64,000 nt of DNA from an uncultured bacterium (GTDB taxonomy: Bacteria > Actinomycetota > Coriobacteriia > Coriobacteriales > Atopobiaceae), in NCBI GenBank assembly GCA_905214865.1, contig CAJMNO010000005.1:1-64000 (forward strand). Reading direction: 5' to 3'. A model generated the notes under the pieces. The model was not told where the DNA came from. It did not search any database and worked only from the letters and a program-made list of their open reading frames with translations. The position numbers and the translations under genes were made by a program. Positions 36,070 to 45,314 of the stretch are shown one piece after another. The number at the start of each line of letters is the position of its first letter. Positions within the stretch are counted from its first letter, which is position 1.

Positions 36070-36923
36070 GCGAGGTCCTGAGGGGCGCCCCCGTTGCCGG
36101 GGCAATTTCCGAGAGACTCGTGCCGCAGGTGGAGGGGCTCGTCGCGAGGGGGGTCACGCCCACCCTCGCCATCGTGCGCGTGGGGGAGCGTCCGGACGAC
36201 CTCGCCTACGAGAGGGGCGCCACCAATCGGGCCCAGAAGGTCGGCCTGGGGCTTCGCAAGGTCGTGCTGCCGGCGGACTGCGACCAGGCCCGCCTCATGG
36301 ACGCCATCCGTGCCGTCAACGACGACCCGTCGGTCCACGGCTGCCTGCTGCTGAGGCCGCTTCCCTCTCCGCTGGACGAGGAGGCGGCGTGCGCCGCGCT
36401 CTCACCCGAGAAGGACGTGGACTGCGTCACGGAGGCCTCGCTCTACGGCGTGTTCTCCAACAGACCCAAGAGGTTTCCCCCCTGCACCGCCCAGGCGGTG
36501 ATCGAGCTGCTGGACCACTACGGGGTGGGGCTCGACGGCGCTCGTGTCACGGTCGTGGGGCGCTCCCTCGTGATCGGCCGCCCTCTGGCCATGATGCTCC
36601 AGGCGCGCAACGCCACGGTGACCATGTGCCATACGCACACGCGCGACCTCGCCGCCGCCTGCCGGGAGGCGGACATAGTGGTCGCGGCGGCCGGGCACGC
36701 CCGCACGGTGGGGCGGGAGTGCGCCCGTCCCGGGCAAGTCGTGGTGGACGTGGGGATCAACTGGGACGAGGCGTCCGGCAGGCTCGTCGGCGACGTCGAC
36801 TTCGACGGCGTGTCGGCGGTGGTCGACGGCATCACCCCCGTGCCGGGGGGCGTGGGGGCCGTCACCACGGCGGTTCTCGCCAAGCACGTGGTCGAGGCAG
36901 CGAAGAGGACGGTTGGTGAGTGA
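36066..36923 (+). CDS. folD: FolD-family methylenetetrahydrofolate dehydrogenase lacking cyclohydrolase residues
   Basis: A 285-residue FolD homologue. The NADP domain is intact ([18 protein letters not shown], then [15 protein letters not shown] and the C-terminal [16 protein letters not shown]). Aligned to E. coli FolD, Tyr50 is kept (AYERGA), but catalytic Lys54 is Ala. Gln98 of VQLPLP is Leu (CLLLRPLP), while Asp121 in KDVDC remains. Lys54 and Gln98 are needed for the cyclohydrolase step, so this is probably dehydrogenase only, paired with FchA just upstream (4-bp overlap). The start ATG at 36066 is set by that overlap. The stop overlaps folE by one base. Confidence 0.9.
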   Translation: MSEVLRGAPVAGAISERLVPQVEGLVARGVTPTLAIVRVGERPDDLAYERGATNRAQKVGLGLRKVVLPADCDQARLMDAIRAVNDDPSVHGCLLLRPLPSPLDEEAACAALSPEKDVDCVTEASLYGVFSNRPKRFPPCTAQAVIELLDHYGVGLDGARVTVVGRSLVIGRPLAMMLQARNATVTMCHTHTRDLAAACREADIVVAAAGHARTVGRECARPGQVVVDVGINWDEASGRLVGDVDFDGVSAVVDGITPVPGGVGAVTTAVLAKHVVEAAKRTVGE

Positions 36924-37567
36924 TGGACGTACGTGACGACGAGGACTACGACGAGGCGTCGCAGACGGAGGGGCCCGGCAGGGTGTCGGAGCTCAGCTAC
37001 GGGGCGATCGACAAGGCCCGCATCGAGGCAGCGGTGAGGGAGTTGCTCCTCGGCATCGGCGAGGACCCCGACAGGCCGGGGCTCCTCGGGACGCCCGACC
37101 GCGTGGCGCGCGCCTGCAAGGAGATATTCGGGGGGACCCAGGAGGACCCGGGCCGCTACCTGCGCAAGCAGTTCCATGAGCCGGGCAACGAGGAGATGGT
37201 CGTGGTGCGCGACATCCCCTTCTCGTCCATGTGCGAGCACCACCTGCTCCCGTTCATCGGCAAGGCGAGCGTGTGCTACGTCCCCCGCGACGGGCGCATC
37301 ACCGGTCTGTCCAAGATCGCCCGGTGCGTCACGGGCTACGCCCACCGCCCCCAGCTCCAGGAGCGCCTGACCAGCCAGGTCGCCGATGCCATGGTCCGCG
37401 AGCTCGACCCCCTCGGCGTCCTTGTGGTGATCCAGGCGGAGCACACCTGCATGACCATCCGGGGCGTCCGCGCGCCCGGGGCGCAGACGGTCACCTCCGC
37501 GGTGCGGGGGATCTTCAAGCGCGACATCAAGACCAGGGGCGAGGCGCTCCGCCTGCTCGGGCTCTGA
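36923..37567 (+). CDS. folE: GTP cyclohydrolase I
   Basis: A 214-residue zinc enzyme starting folate synthesis by converting GTP to dihydroneopterin triphosphate. Zinc ligands are visible as Cys and His-His in [12 protein letters not shown] (about residue 103) and Cys in [14 protein letters not shown] (about 174). [20 protein letters not shown] is the conserved substrate-binding segment. The acidic N-terminal 25 residues are poorly conserved. The ATG at 36923 shares its A with the folD stop (TGATG). Confidence 0.96.
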   Translation: MDVRDDEDYDEASQTEGPGRVSELSYGAIDKARIEAAVRELLLGIGEDPDRPGLLGTPDRVARACKEIFGGTQEDPGRYLRKQFHEPGNEEMVVVRDIPFSSMCEHHLLPFIGKASVCYVPRDGRITGLSKIARCVTGYAHRPQLQERLTSQVADAMVRELDPLGVLVVIQAEHTCMTIRGVRAPGAQTVTSAVRGIFKRDIKTRGEALRLLGL

Positions 37568-37616
37568 CGCCCGCGCCCGGCGGCTGACGCGATACCACGA
37601 AAGGCGAGGCTGTTCG

Positions 37617-39056
37617 ATGTACCAGGTTCCGTTCGACGTTCCGCACATGACCTACGGGGAGGCCGTCTCGGCGCTCAAGGGGGCGCTCAGGTTTGGGATC
37701 CAGCCCATGCTCGAGAGCGTCCAGGACATGCTCGCCGAGCTCGGCGACCCCGACCTCCGCTTCAGGAGCCTCCAGATCGCCGGCACCAACGGCAAGACCT
37801 CCACCTCCCGCTACACCGCGGCTATCCTCGGGGGAGAGGGGCTCCGCACGGCGCTCTACACCTCTCCCGAGCTCGTGAGCTATACCGAGCGCATGGAGGT
37901 CGACGGCCACCCCATCTCCGAGGACGAGTTCGCCTACGGCGTCTCCGCCGCGATCGTGGCGGGACGTCGGGTCAACGCGCGGCGCGATGCGGCGGGGGAG
38001 AGGCCCTACGACATCACGGAGTTCGACACGCTCACGGTGGCGGCGATGGTCGCCTACGCCCGTGCGGGGGTGGACGTGGCGGTCCTGGAGTGCGGGATGG
38101 GAGGGCGCTGGGACGCGACGTCCGCCTGCCGGTCGATCGAGTCCGTCGCCGTCACCGGTGTGGGGCTTGACCACTGCCGCATCCTGGGCGACACCCTGGA
38201 GAAGATCTCGGCCGAGAAGGCCGCCATCATCAGGCGTGGGAGGTCCTGCGTCCTGGGTGTTGGCACCGCGACGCCCGACAGCGTGGAGGACGTGTTCCTT
38301 AGCCGCTGTCGCGAGCAGGGGGTGACCCCCACGCTGCTGCGGCCCGAGGTGCTGTCCGACGCCGAGGGGGAGCTTCACCCCGGCGTCCCTCGCGCCCACG
38401 AGGGGCTGCCCCACGCCTCGTACCGCATCACGGCACGCCCGCCCCGCCTGGGCTTCCCCCTTGAGCTGACGGTGACCACCCCGCGCGCGACCTACCCCGA
38501 GCTCGCCGCGCTCAAGCCTGGCTACCAGGCCGCCAACGTCGCATGTGCGGTCGCCCTCGCGGAATGCTTCCTCGGGCGCGTCCTGGACGGCGAGGCGCTC
38601 TACCAGTCCGTGGTCACGTGCCCCACCCCCGGGCGCTTCCAGCTCCTGCGCCCGCAGCCTCTCCTGCTCATCGACGCCTGCCACAACCCGCAGTCGGTCC
38701 AGACCTTCCTCACCGCCGTGCGCGACGTGGAGCCTGAGGTGGCGGGCCGGCCGACCCTCCTGGCGGCAGTCCTCGCCGACAAGGACGTGGATGGGATCGT
38801 CTCGCTGCTCGCACGAGAGTTCCCGCGGGTCGCCTGCACGCAGACGTCGTCCCCCCGTGCCCTGCCGGCAGGCGAGCTCGCCCAGGCGTTCCGCTCCGCC
38901 GGCGCCAACGTCGTGGCGACGTACCCCACGGTTCGCGAGGCCCTCTCTGGCTTGTGTGGAGACTCGGTCGTGGCCTGCGGCTCCATCACCCTGGCGGGCG
39001 AGGTCGCGGCGGAGGCGGGCTGGTCATCTGCTACAATGTCGCGAGCCATGGATTAG
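37617..39056 (+). CDS. folC: Folylpolyglutamate/dihydrofolate synthase
   Basis: A 479-residue ATP-dependent Mur-ligase-like enzyme adding glutamate to folates. The P-loop is IAGTNGKTSTSRYTAAIL (about residues 54-71), followed by LYTSPELVSYTERMEVDG, GVDVAVLECGMGGRWDATSA and VGLDHCRILGDTLEKISAEKAAII. The C-terminal ligase domain has LLLIDACHNPQSVQTFL. Length is slightly above E. coli FolC (422) because of an insertion around 225-270. The start follows AAAGGCGAGG; it lies 49 nt after folE. Confidence 0.93.
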   Translation: MYQVPFDVPHMTYGEAVSALKGALRFGIQPMLESVQDMLAELGDPDLRFRSLQIAGTNGKTSTSRYTAAILGGEGLRTALYTSPELVSYTERMEVDGHPISEDEFAYGVSAAIVAGRRVNARRDAAGERPYDITEFDTLTVAAMVAYARAGVDVAVLECGMGGRWDATSACRSIESVAVTGVGLDHCRILGDTLEKISAEKAAIIRRGRSCVLGVGTATPDSVEDVFLSRCREQGVTPTLLRPEVLSDAEGELHPGVPRAHEGLPHASYRITARPPRLGFPLELTVTTPRATYPELAALKPGYQAANVACAVALAECFLGRVLDGEALYQSVVTCPTPGRFQLLRPQPLLLIDACHNPQSVQTFLTAVRDVEPEVAGRPTLLAAVLADKDVDGIVSLLAREFPRVACTQTSSPRALPAGELAQAFRSAGANVVATYPTVREALSGLCGDSVVACGSITLAGEVAAEAGWSSATMSRAMD

Positions 39057-39116
39057 CGCCGCCAAGCCGCAGCGCACGTCCGTCTCACGCAACAAGAAGA
39101 AGGAGCGCTTCCCCTC

Positions 39117-39548
39117 ATGTCTGACCTCCTTGACCAGCTCATCACCCCAGAGGTTCGCATGGTGCTCTACCTCATGGTGGCCTGCATCGTCATGTTGTAC
39201 ATCCTCTCCATCGTCTACGTCATCCGCGATGCGCAGCGCCGCGGTGCCGAGCCCTGGTGGCTGTGGGCGATCATCTCGGTCATCCCCATCGTGGGGCTCC
39301 TCGCCTACGTGATCCTCCGTCCCTCCAGCTACCTGGTGGACCGCGAGGAGCAGGACCTGGACATCGCGCTCCGCGAGCACCAGCTCTCGCACTACGGCAT
39401 CTGCCCCAAGTGCGGCGCTCCCATCGACCGCGACTTCGTGGTGTGTCCCATCTGCAACACCCAGGTGCGCAACGTCTGCCCCACCTGCCATCGTCCCCTC
39501 AACGCTGACTGGAAGGTGTGCCCCTACTGCCGCACGCGCATCCAGTAG
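39117..39548 (+). CDS. Membrane protein with PLDc_N-like helices and double zinc ribbon
   Basis: A 143-residue protein. Residues 12-70 form two hydrophobic segments with the pattern VYVIRDAQRRGAEPWWLWAIISVIPIVGLLAYVILRP, like the PLDc_N membrane module. The C-terminal half has two zinc ribbons with four CxxC pairs: CPKC, CPIC, CPTC and CPYC. It is probably an inner-membrane protein with a cytoplasmic zinc domain. The specific function is unknown. It follows folC by 60 nt with an AAGGAG site, perhaps in the same transcript. Confidence 0.75.
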   Translation: MSDLLDQLITPEVRMVLYLMVACIVMLYILSIVYVIRDAQRRGAEPWWLWAIISVIPIVGLLAYVILRPSSYLVDREEQDLDIALREHQLSHYGICPKCGAPIDRDFVVCPICNTQVRNVCPTCHRPLNADWKVCPYCRTRIQ

Positions 39549-39570
39549 CGCCTTAGCCATAGTCCAAGAG

Positions 39571-39606
39571 GGAACCCCGTCGCGGCCCGTGTCGCGGCGG
39601 GGTTCC
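39571..39606. terminator. Convergent terminator hairpin
   Basis: A 14-bp stem (39571-39584 with 39593-39606, one T-G pair) and an 8-nt loop lie between the converging zinc-ribbon and HD-domain genes. There is no T run. Confidence 0.65.
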
Positions 39607-39651
39607 TCGCGTACGGTCGCGGCGGGCGACGGGGGAGAGGGGACTGGCCCC

Positions 39652-40461
39652 CTACCAGACCGACAGCTCCGACGGCGGAACGGCAAGCCCCTCTCCCGCA
39701 AGCCATGAGGCCATGTGGTAGCGCATGCGGGCTATGGCAGCGGCTGTGGAGGGGTCGTCGAAGCGGCGGTTGAGCATGCGGAAGAGGTAGCCCTGCCCCA
39801 CGGCGAGCTCTGTCGCCCTCCTGGTCGTGAGCCCCCACACCAGGCAGACGTGACCCACGATCATGTCGGCGGGAAGGCTCTTCGCCGCCGTCGGGATCGT
39901 GCGGTGGGCGAAGAAGTACGTCTCCACCAGGGGCGACATCCCGCTCGCCACCAGGCTGTCCTCGCCAAAGGGATAGATGTCGCCCACGGGGGTCTCGCAG
40001 TTGACCCTCAGGATGTCGACCTTGTCGGCGTCGCGGAGGACCTGGCTCAGCGCGAGCGTCCTGTCGTCCAGCCCCTCGGGGAGCTCGTAGGAGCTGTGGT
40101 TGCTCACCGCCTCCAGGATCACGTCGTCGTCGGCGTCGTCGGGGGCAAAGCGCCTGAGGAGCGTGCGGTCGTCCTCCAACAACAGCTCCACCCCCAGGGC
40201 CGCGTGGCTCACGGAGTCGGCGTCGCGAAACGTCCCGAAGCGCCTCACCTGCTCAAAGCGCCCGATGTCGTGCAGCATTCCCAGGAGCCACGCCAGGTCG
40301 ACGTCGTGGTCGCCCATGCCGTCTGCACGGGCGATGTCCTCGGCGAGCCGCGCCACCCTCACGGTGTGTGCCGCCTTAAGCGCGATCTTGGGGTCCCTCA
40401 TGTCGTAGGCCCCCACGTAGCCCCTGAACTCCCGGAGCACCCTCTTGCGGTCCACTCCCAT
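39652..40461 (-). CDS. HD-domain phosphohydrolase
   Basis: A 269-residue metal-dependent phosphohydrolase. HD residues are visible: first His in KAAHTVRVARLAEDIA (about 34), the HD pair in LLGMLHDIGRFEQ (about 70), and a late Asp in VLRDADKVDILRV. A further HAALGV/SNHS segment supplies the extra histidines usual in nucleotide or cyclic-nucleotide phosphodiesterase subfamilies. The substrate is not predictable. The ATG at 40461 follows GGGGAGGAG; upstream in-frame codons lack a site. Monocistronic and divergent from thrS. Confidence 0.82.
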   Translation of the reverse strand: MGVDRKRVLREFRGYVGAYDMRDPKIALKAAHTVRVARLAEDIARADGMGDHDVDLAWLLGMLHDIGRFEQVRRFGTFRDADSVSHAALGVELLLEDDRTLLRRFAPDDADDDVILEAVSNHSSYELPEGLDDRTLALSQVLRDADKVDILRVNCETPVGDIYPFGEDSLVASGMSPLVETYFFAHRTIPTAAKSLPADMIVGHVCLVWGLTTRRATELAVGQGYLFRMLNRRFDDPSTAAAIARMRYHMASWLAGEGLAVPPSELSVW

Positions 40462-40525
40462 CGGCCGTCTCCTCCCCGCGTTTCTCGCAAGTGTTAGAGC
40501 CAAGCTATCGTAGCAGCGAAGATTG

Positions 40526-40555
40526 TTGTAAGGTTGGTGCGTTACTGGCTATTGC
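40526..40555 (+). promoter_or_regulatory. Candidate thrS promoter
   Basis: TTGTAA (40526-40531) and TATTGC (40550-40555) are 18 bp apart. They would give a GC-rich leader of about 215 nt (to 40778) with several short inverted repeats. No T-box consensus was seen in it. Confidence 0.45.
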
Positions 40556-40778
40556 ACGTGGAGGTGCCCCGGCATGTACTTGCTCGCAGGGATGGCCCGC
40601 GTCCGCCCGTTGGCGCACGCGACCTTGCTCGCTGCCCCGCCTTCCTCGGCGCGGACGGTGACCGCATAGGCGCCTGTCCTTTCACGGCGGCCCTGGGGCC
40701 GTGCGGCAAGCGCCATCATCGCGCGCCCGCTGCGGGGCGCGCGCACCAGCACACCACGCATTAGGAAGAGGTTCCAGC

Positions 40779-42542
40779 ATGAAGGTTCTGTACAACGACG
40801 GCCACGTGGACGAGTGCCCCGAGGACGAGGAGCTGCACGTCCTGCGCCACTCCGCGGCGCACATCATGGCGCAGGCCATCAAGAGGCTGTATCCCGAGGC
40901 GGACTTTGCCTATGGCCCCGCCACGGACAATGGCTTCTACTATGACATCGACCTCGGCGACAAGAAGATCTCGGAGGACGACTTCCCCGCCATCGAGGAC
41001 GAGATGCGCAAGATCTGCAAGGAGAACCTCAAGTTCCAGGTCTTCGAGAAGCCCCGCGCCGAGGCCATCGCCCTCATGCAGGAGCGTGGCGAGAAGTACA
41101 AGGTCGAGCACATCGGCGACCTTCCCGATGACGCCCGCATCACGTTCTACCAGCAGGGCGAGTACATCGACATGTGCGTTGGCCCCCACATCTGCTACAC
41201 CAAGGCGCTCAAGGCCTTCAAGCTCACGGGTGTCTCCGGCGCCTACTGGAAGGGCGACAGCAACAACAAGATGCTCACGCGCATCAATGGCGTCGCCTTC
41301 CGCAACAAGCAGGAGATGGACGAGCACTTCGCCCTCCTCGCCGAGGCCGAGAAGCGCGACCACCGCAAGATCGGCCAGGAGATGGAGATCTTCATGATGA
41401 ACGAGGCCGGCCCCGGCTTCCCGTTCTGGCTCCCCAACGGCATGCGCATCCGCAACTCGCTCATGCAGTACTGGCAGGAGATGCAGGACAAGTTTGGGTA
41501 CGACCAGGTGCAGACCCCGATCATCCTCTCGCGCAAGCTGTGGGAGACCTCCGGTCACTGGGACCACTACAAAGAGAACATGTACACCACCAAGATCGAC
41601 GATGAGGACTACGCCATCAAGCCGATGAACTGCCCCGGCGCCTGCCTCATCTACAAGAGCAAGCCGCGCAGCTACCGTGACCTCCCGCTCAAGCTCGCCG
41701 AGGCCGGCATCGACCACCGCCACGAGCTCAAGGGCGCCCTCCACGGCCTGTTCCGCGTCCGCGAGTTCCAGCAGGACGACGCGCACCTGTTCATCCGCCC
41801 CGACCAGATCACCGAGCAGGTCACCGACGTCACCCACCTCATCACCGCCTACTACGCGCAGTTTGGCTTCCCGTATCGCGTGGAGCTCTCCACGCGCCCG
41901 GACAACTCCATGGGCTCCGACGAGGACTGGGAGCGCGCCGAGGACGGCCTCAAGAAGGCGCTCGAGGCCATGCACGTCGACTACAAGCTCAATCCCGGCG
42001 ACGGCGCGTTCTACGGCCCCAAGATCGACTTCCACCTGCAGGACTGCCTGGGCCGCGAGTGGCAGTGCGGCACCATTCAGCTCGACTTCCAGCTGCCCCA
42101 CAACTTCCAGCTCGAGTACACGGACCGCGACGGCTCCAAGAAGCAGCCCATCATGATCCACCGCGCGGGCTTCGGCAGCTTCGAGCGCTTCATCGGCATG
42201 CTCATCGAGCAGTACGCCGGCAAGTTCCCCACCTGGCTCTCCCCGTGCCAGGTCAAGGTCCTTCCCGTCTCCGAGAAGACGCGCGACTACGCCAACCAGG
42301 TCGCCCAGCGCCTGCGCGACGCCGGTGTGCGCGTCAAGGTGGACGAGCGTGACGAGAAGATCGGCTACAAGATCCGCGAGGCCCGTTCCATCGACCGCGT
42401 TCCCTACATGCTCATCCTGGGCGAGAAGGAGGCCGAGGCGGGCAACATCTCGGTCCGCGACCGCTCCAACGAGACGGTCCAGCGCGACCTCGAGGACTTC
42501 GTGAGCGACATCACCGAGGAGATCCGCGAGCGCAGGGGCTAG
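40779..42542 (+). CDS. thrS: Threonyl-tRNA synthetase without the TGS domain
   Basis: A 587-residue class II synthetase. The editing domain is intact: LRHSAAHIMAQAI (HxxxH) at about 23 and DMCVGPHICYT with Cys and His. The catalytic core has KPMNCPGACLIYKS (motif 2 region zinc Cys), RVREFQQDDAHLF, and motif 3 HRAGFGSFERFIGMLIE. The C-terminal anticodon domain follows. Only about 20 residues precede the editing domain, so the usual N-terminal TGS domain (about 60 residues) is missing. The ATG at 40779 follows AGGAAGAGG and no upstream frame restores TGS. Confidence 0.95.
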   Translation: MKVLYNDGHVDECPEDEELHVLRHSAAHIMAQAIKRLYPEADFAYGPATDNGFYYDIDLGDKKISEDDFPAIEDEMRKICKENLKFQVFEKPRAEAIALMQERGEKYKVEHIGDLPDDARITFYQQGEYIDMCVGPHICYTKALKAFKLTGVSGAYWKGDSNNKMLTRINGVAFRNKQEMDEHFALLAEAEKRDHRKIGQEMEIFMMNEAGPGFPFWLPNGMRIRNSLMQYWQEMQDKFGYDQVQTPIILSRKLWETSGHWDHYKENMYTTKIDDEDYAIKPMNCPGACLIYKSKPRSYRDLPLKLAEAGIDHRHELKGALHGLFRVREFQQDDAHLFIRPDQITEQVTDVTHLITAYYAQFGFPYRVELSTRPDNSMGSDEDWERAEDGLKKALEAMHVDYKLNPGDGAFYGPKIDFHLQDCLGREWQCGTIQLDFQLPHNFQLEYTDRDGSKKQPIMIHRAGFGSFERFIGMLIEQYAGKFPTWLSPCQVKVLPVSEKTRDYANQVAQRLRDAGVRVKVDERDEKIGYKIREARSIDRVPYMLILGEKEAEAGNISVRDRSNETVQRDLEDFVSDITEEIRERRG

Positions 42543-42578
42543 GACCCCTTGAGGGAGGGCAGCTCCCGTCACAATGGT

Positions 42579-42614
42579 GCTGCGAGGCGGCCTCGACGGC
42601 TGCCTCGCAGCTTT
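42579..42614 (+). terminator. Terminator of thrS
   Basis: A perfect 10-bp stem GCTGCGAGGC/GCCTCGCAGC with a 13-nt loop is followed by TTT. Confidence 0.7.
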
Positions 42615-42661
42615 CGTATCGGGGTCCAGCGTGTGCGGCGTCAAGGTAGGGGGAGGACCAC

Positions 42662-44242
42662 ATGGCGCAAGGGGAAGAGCAGGGTTCGGGAGAAGCGGCA
42701 CAACCTCAGGGCCAGGCCCAGGACCTCCCCGCTGCGCTGCGTTCGAGGATGAGGTCCCTCCCCGCGGCCGCCTCGGAGGCGGTCCTCTCTCGCATCGCAT
42801 CGGAGCACGGCCCCTCGGGGATTGGCCATGGGCGCCTCCGCGAGCTTCTCGAGGAGGAGCTCAAGCCAAGGGGGCGCGCCACTCGCGAGGAGTCGCTGGC
42901 CTACGGCAAGGCGCTCCGAAAGCAGGTCCCTCGCGGCAGCCATGCCGCCTGGGAGGTGGGGGAGGACCGTCAGCATGCCATGGACCTTCTCCGCCGTCAG
43001 GAGGGCGACCGCGTGCAGGACCTCTTGCCCATCCGCCACCAGCGCATGGCCGAGTCGCCCTTCTCCTTCTACCGTGGCGCCGCAGTCATCATGGCGGACG
43101 ACCTCGCCCACACCCCAACGACCGGCGTGAGGGTGCAGGCCTGCGGAGACGCGCACCTCGCGAACTTTGGCATCTTCGCCTCGCCCGAGCGCCGTCTGGT
43201 CTTCGACATCAACGACTTCGACGAGACCCTTCCCGCGCCCTGGGAGTGGGACGTCAAGCGCCTTGCCACCAGCGTCGAGATATGCGGACGCCACCTCGGA
43301 CTCTCCGAGGAGGAGCGCCTCGATGCGCTCCGATCGACGTCCCGGGGCTACCGTCAGTCGATGGCGCGGTTCTCGAGGATGGGCAACCTCGACGTTTGGT
43401 ATGCCCACCTCGACGTCGAGGAGATCCTGCGCGAGCGTTCCGACTACCTCAACAAGGCAGAGAGGAGCGCGCTGCTGGCCACCGCAGAGAAGGCGTCCAA
43501 GAGGACGAGCAGCCGAGCGGTGGCAAGGTTCACCGAAACCGTTGGCGGCGAGCTGCGCGTGATCAGCGACCCTCCGCTCCTGGTTCCCCTGCGAGACCTG
43601 GCGGGCTATGGCATCTCGCAGGAGACGATCGTCAAGGTGCTGGGTGCCTATCTCGCGCGCTATCGCCTCACCCTCCCGCGCGAGCGCCGGTCGCTCATCG
43701 ACCAGTACACCCCGCGGGACATGGCGCGCAAGGTCGTCGGCGTGGGCAGCGTTGGCATGCGGGCGTGGATCATCGTGCTTGAGGGGGCAGACCCCAGCGA
43801 CTCGCTGGTTCTGCAGCTCAAGGAGGCGACCTCCTCGGTCCTCGAGCCGTACGCGGGCACGAGCGAGTTTCGCGACCACGGCAGGAGGGTCGTCGAGGGG
43901 CAGCGCGCCATGCAGACGGCCGGTGACGTGCTTCTCGGCTGGGCGCGATCCCCGGACGAGAGGGGCGTCATGCGCGACTACTACGTCCGCCAGCTGTGGG
44001 ACGCGAAGGGATCGATCGACCTGGAGCGCATGGATGCCCATGAGCTCGCCCGCTTTGGGACGCTGTGCGCATGGACCCTGGCGCACGCGCACGCGCGAAC
44101 GGGCGACCGGCATGCCATCGCCGGCTACCTGGGGAAGGGCACGGCCTTCGACGATGCGCTCTGCGAGTTCGCACGTGGCTATGCCGACCAGAACGAGGTC
44201 GACTACCAGCTGTTCCTCAAGTCGTTCGAGGATGCGCACTAG
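42662..44242 (+). CDS. DUF2252 family protein
   Basis: A 526-residue protein of DUF2252, whose sequence recalls aminoglycoside phosphotransferase-like folds. Family blocks include RHQRMAESPFSFYRGAA, VQACGDAHLANFGIFASPER, VFDINDFDETLPAPWEWDVKRLA (the DFD resembling a catalytic Asp loop) and the C-terminal YVRQLWDAKGSIDLE. The Gln/Gly-rich N-terminal 25 residues look disordered. The ATG at 42662 follows GGGGGAGG. The family function is not established, so none is assigned. Confidence 0.85.
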   Translation: MAQGEEQGSGEAAQPQGQAQDLPAALRSRMRSLPAAASEAVLSRIASEHGPSGIGHGRLRELLEEELKPRGRATREESLAYGKALRKQVPRGSHAAWEVGEDRQHAMDLLRRQEGDRVQDLLPIRHQRMAESPFSFYRGAAVIMADDLAHTPTTGVRVQACGDAHLANFGIFASPERRLVFDINDFDETLPAPWEWDVKRLATSVEICGRHLGLSEEERLDALRSTSRGYRQSMARFSRMGNLDVWYAHLDVEEILRERSDYLNKAERSALLATAEKASKRTSSRAVARFTETVGGELRVISDPPLLVPLRDLAGYGISQETIVKVLGAYLARYRLTLPRERRSLIDQYTPRDMARKVVGVGSVGMRAWIIVLEGADPSDSLVLQLKEATSSVLEPYAGTSEFRDHGRRVVEGQRAMQTAGDVLLGWARSPDERGVMRDYYVRQLWDAKGSIDLERMDAHELARFGTLCAWTLAHAHARTGDRHAIAGYLGKGTAFDDALCEFARGYADQNEVDYQLFLKSFEDAH

Positions 44243-44280
44243 GGCAAAGGTGGCATCGTCTGGGGAGAGGGGAGCGTCGC

Positions 44281-45078
44281 GTGGCGGTAGCACAGAGCGA
44301 GGTGGAGCGCGCCTTCTCCAGGCGCATCGGTGCGCAGAGGACGCGCATCGTCCGTTGCGGGGGAACGCGGGAGCTTCTCGACAAGCTCGGGCTCACGGGG
44401 GTCACCCCCGTGGAGAGCCTGGGTGGCGTCCCGGTCACGGTGCCGGACATGAGGGAACTCGCCGGCGGGTACCGAGCGCGTGGCGAGGTGCTCGTGGTGG
44501 ACAACACCACGGCGAGCTCGTTCGGGTCCGCCCCGGGGAGGAGGGGCGGGCACGTCGTGTTCGAGCGCCTCGCCCACGTCCTTGACGACCCGGAGTGCGC
44601 CTTGGTCGCCGTGAGCGTCTCGCGTGACGCGCGCTCCATCCCCGGCCTCCTCGACCGCCTCGACCTCCTGCCCGGTGCCTCGGAGGAGGAGCAACGCACC
44701 GTGGCGGAGGCGCTTCCAGGCTTCGACGAACGCCGCAGGCGGGCGAACGACCTCGCGCAGGTGGTCGCCACGTTCCTCTCCTGCCATCCCGGGGTCGGGG
44801 AGCTCCGCTATCCCGGCCTTCCGACGGACCCAGGCCACGAGGTGGCCGCAAGCCTCCTCTTCGACGGCTTCGGGCCCCTCGTGGACCTCGTCCCCTCCGT
44901 CGGAGCACGGGGGATGCATCAGGCATGCGAGAGGGTCGGTGGCATGGCCTCCCTCGCCCTCCCGTCGCGTGAGGGTGGGGAGGCCTGGCTGCGCCTCGAC
45001 CTTCGCGAGTGGGACGGGGGAGACGTTCGCGGCGCCCTTCTCGCCCTCGAGTCTGCCTTGTCTGTACTTGATGGATAA
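44281..45078 (+). CDS. Degenerate Cys/Met-metabolism PLP-fold protein without the Schiff-base lysine
   Basis: A 265-residue protein whose middle and C-terminal parts resemble the cystathionine gamma-synthase/beta-lyase family: EVLVVDNTTASSFGS matches the PLP Asp-Asn-Thr strand, and RRRANDLAQVVATFLSCHPG then LRYPGLPTDPGHEVAASLLF matches the family HP-YPGLPSHP block. The segment that normally reads Ser-x-Thr-Lys-Tyr and supplies the PLP lysine is replaced by VVFERLAHVLDD, with no lysine anywhere near. The N-terminal third of a normal enzyme (about 380 residues) is mostly gone. GTG 44281 follows GAGGGGAGCG. It may be a pseudoenzyme or a decaying gene. Confidence 0.65.
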   Translation: MAVAQSEVERAFSRRIGAQRTRIVRCGGTRELLDKLGLTGVTPVESLGGVPVTVPDMRELAGGYRARGEVLVVDNTTASSFGSAPGRRGGHVVFERLAHVLDDPECALVAVSVSRDARSIPGLLDRLDLLPGASEEEQRTVAEALPGFDERRRRANDLAQVVATFLSCHPGVGELRYPGLPTDPGHEVAASLLFDGFGPLVDLVPSVGARGMHQACERVGGMASLALPSREGGEAWLRLDLREWDGGDVRGALLALESALSVLDG

Positions 45079-45227
45079 ACATTCCGACACTATGCAGAAC
45101 GTGTGCTCCCTCAAACTTTTCCGCTTTGGAAGATGTGGGTCAAACAACCTGACCACTGTTGTGTGATCAACTTAAAAACCGCAGGTGAACCGTGTTGTGG
45201 CTCGTCCATAAAATCGTCATTCGGCCA

Positions 45228-45247
45228 GCATGGGAACATTCCCATGC
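45228..45247. promoter_or_regulatory. 20-bp palindromic operator in the adhE promoter
   Basis: GCATGGGAA and TTCCCATGC (9-bp perfect arms, CA centre) end 2 bp before a TATGAT -10-like box (45250-45255). The palindrome occupies the -35 position and no good -35 is seen, so it is probably the site of an activator or repressor of adhE. Confidence 0.6.
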
Positions 45248-45314
45248 GATATGATATGTGCATGCATTGCGGGAAATCGCAAGCTCATGTCCCAACCGGT
45301 CGACTGGAGGCCAC

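Noticed and set aside
40761..42800. 679-residue minus-strand frame opposite thrS
   Set aside because: No ribosome site or recognisable domain, and valine/leucine-rich composition typical of antisense shadows. The same holds for long minus frames under adhE, fhs and metK.
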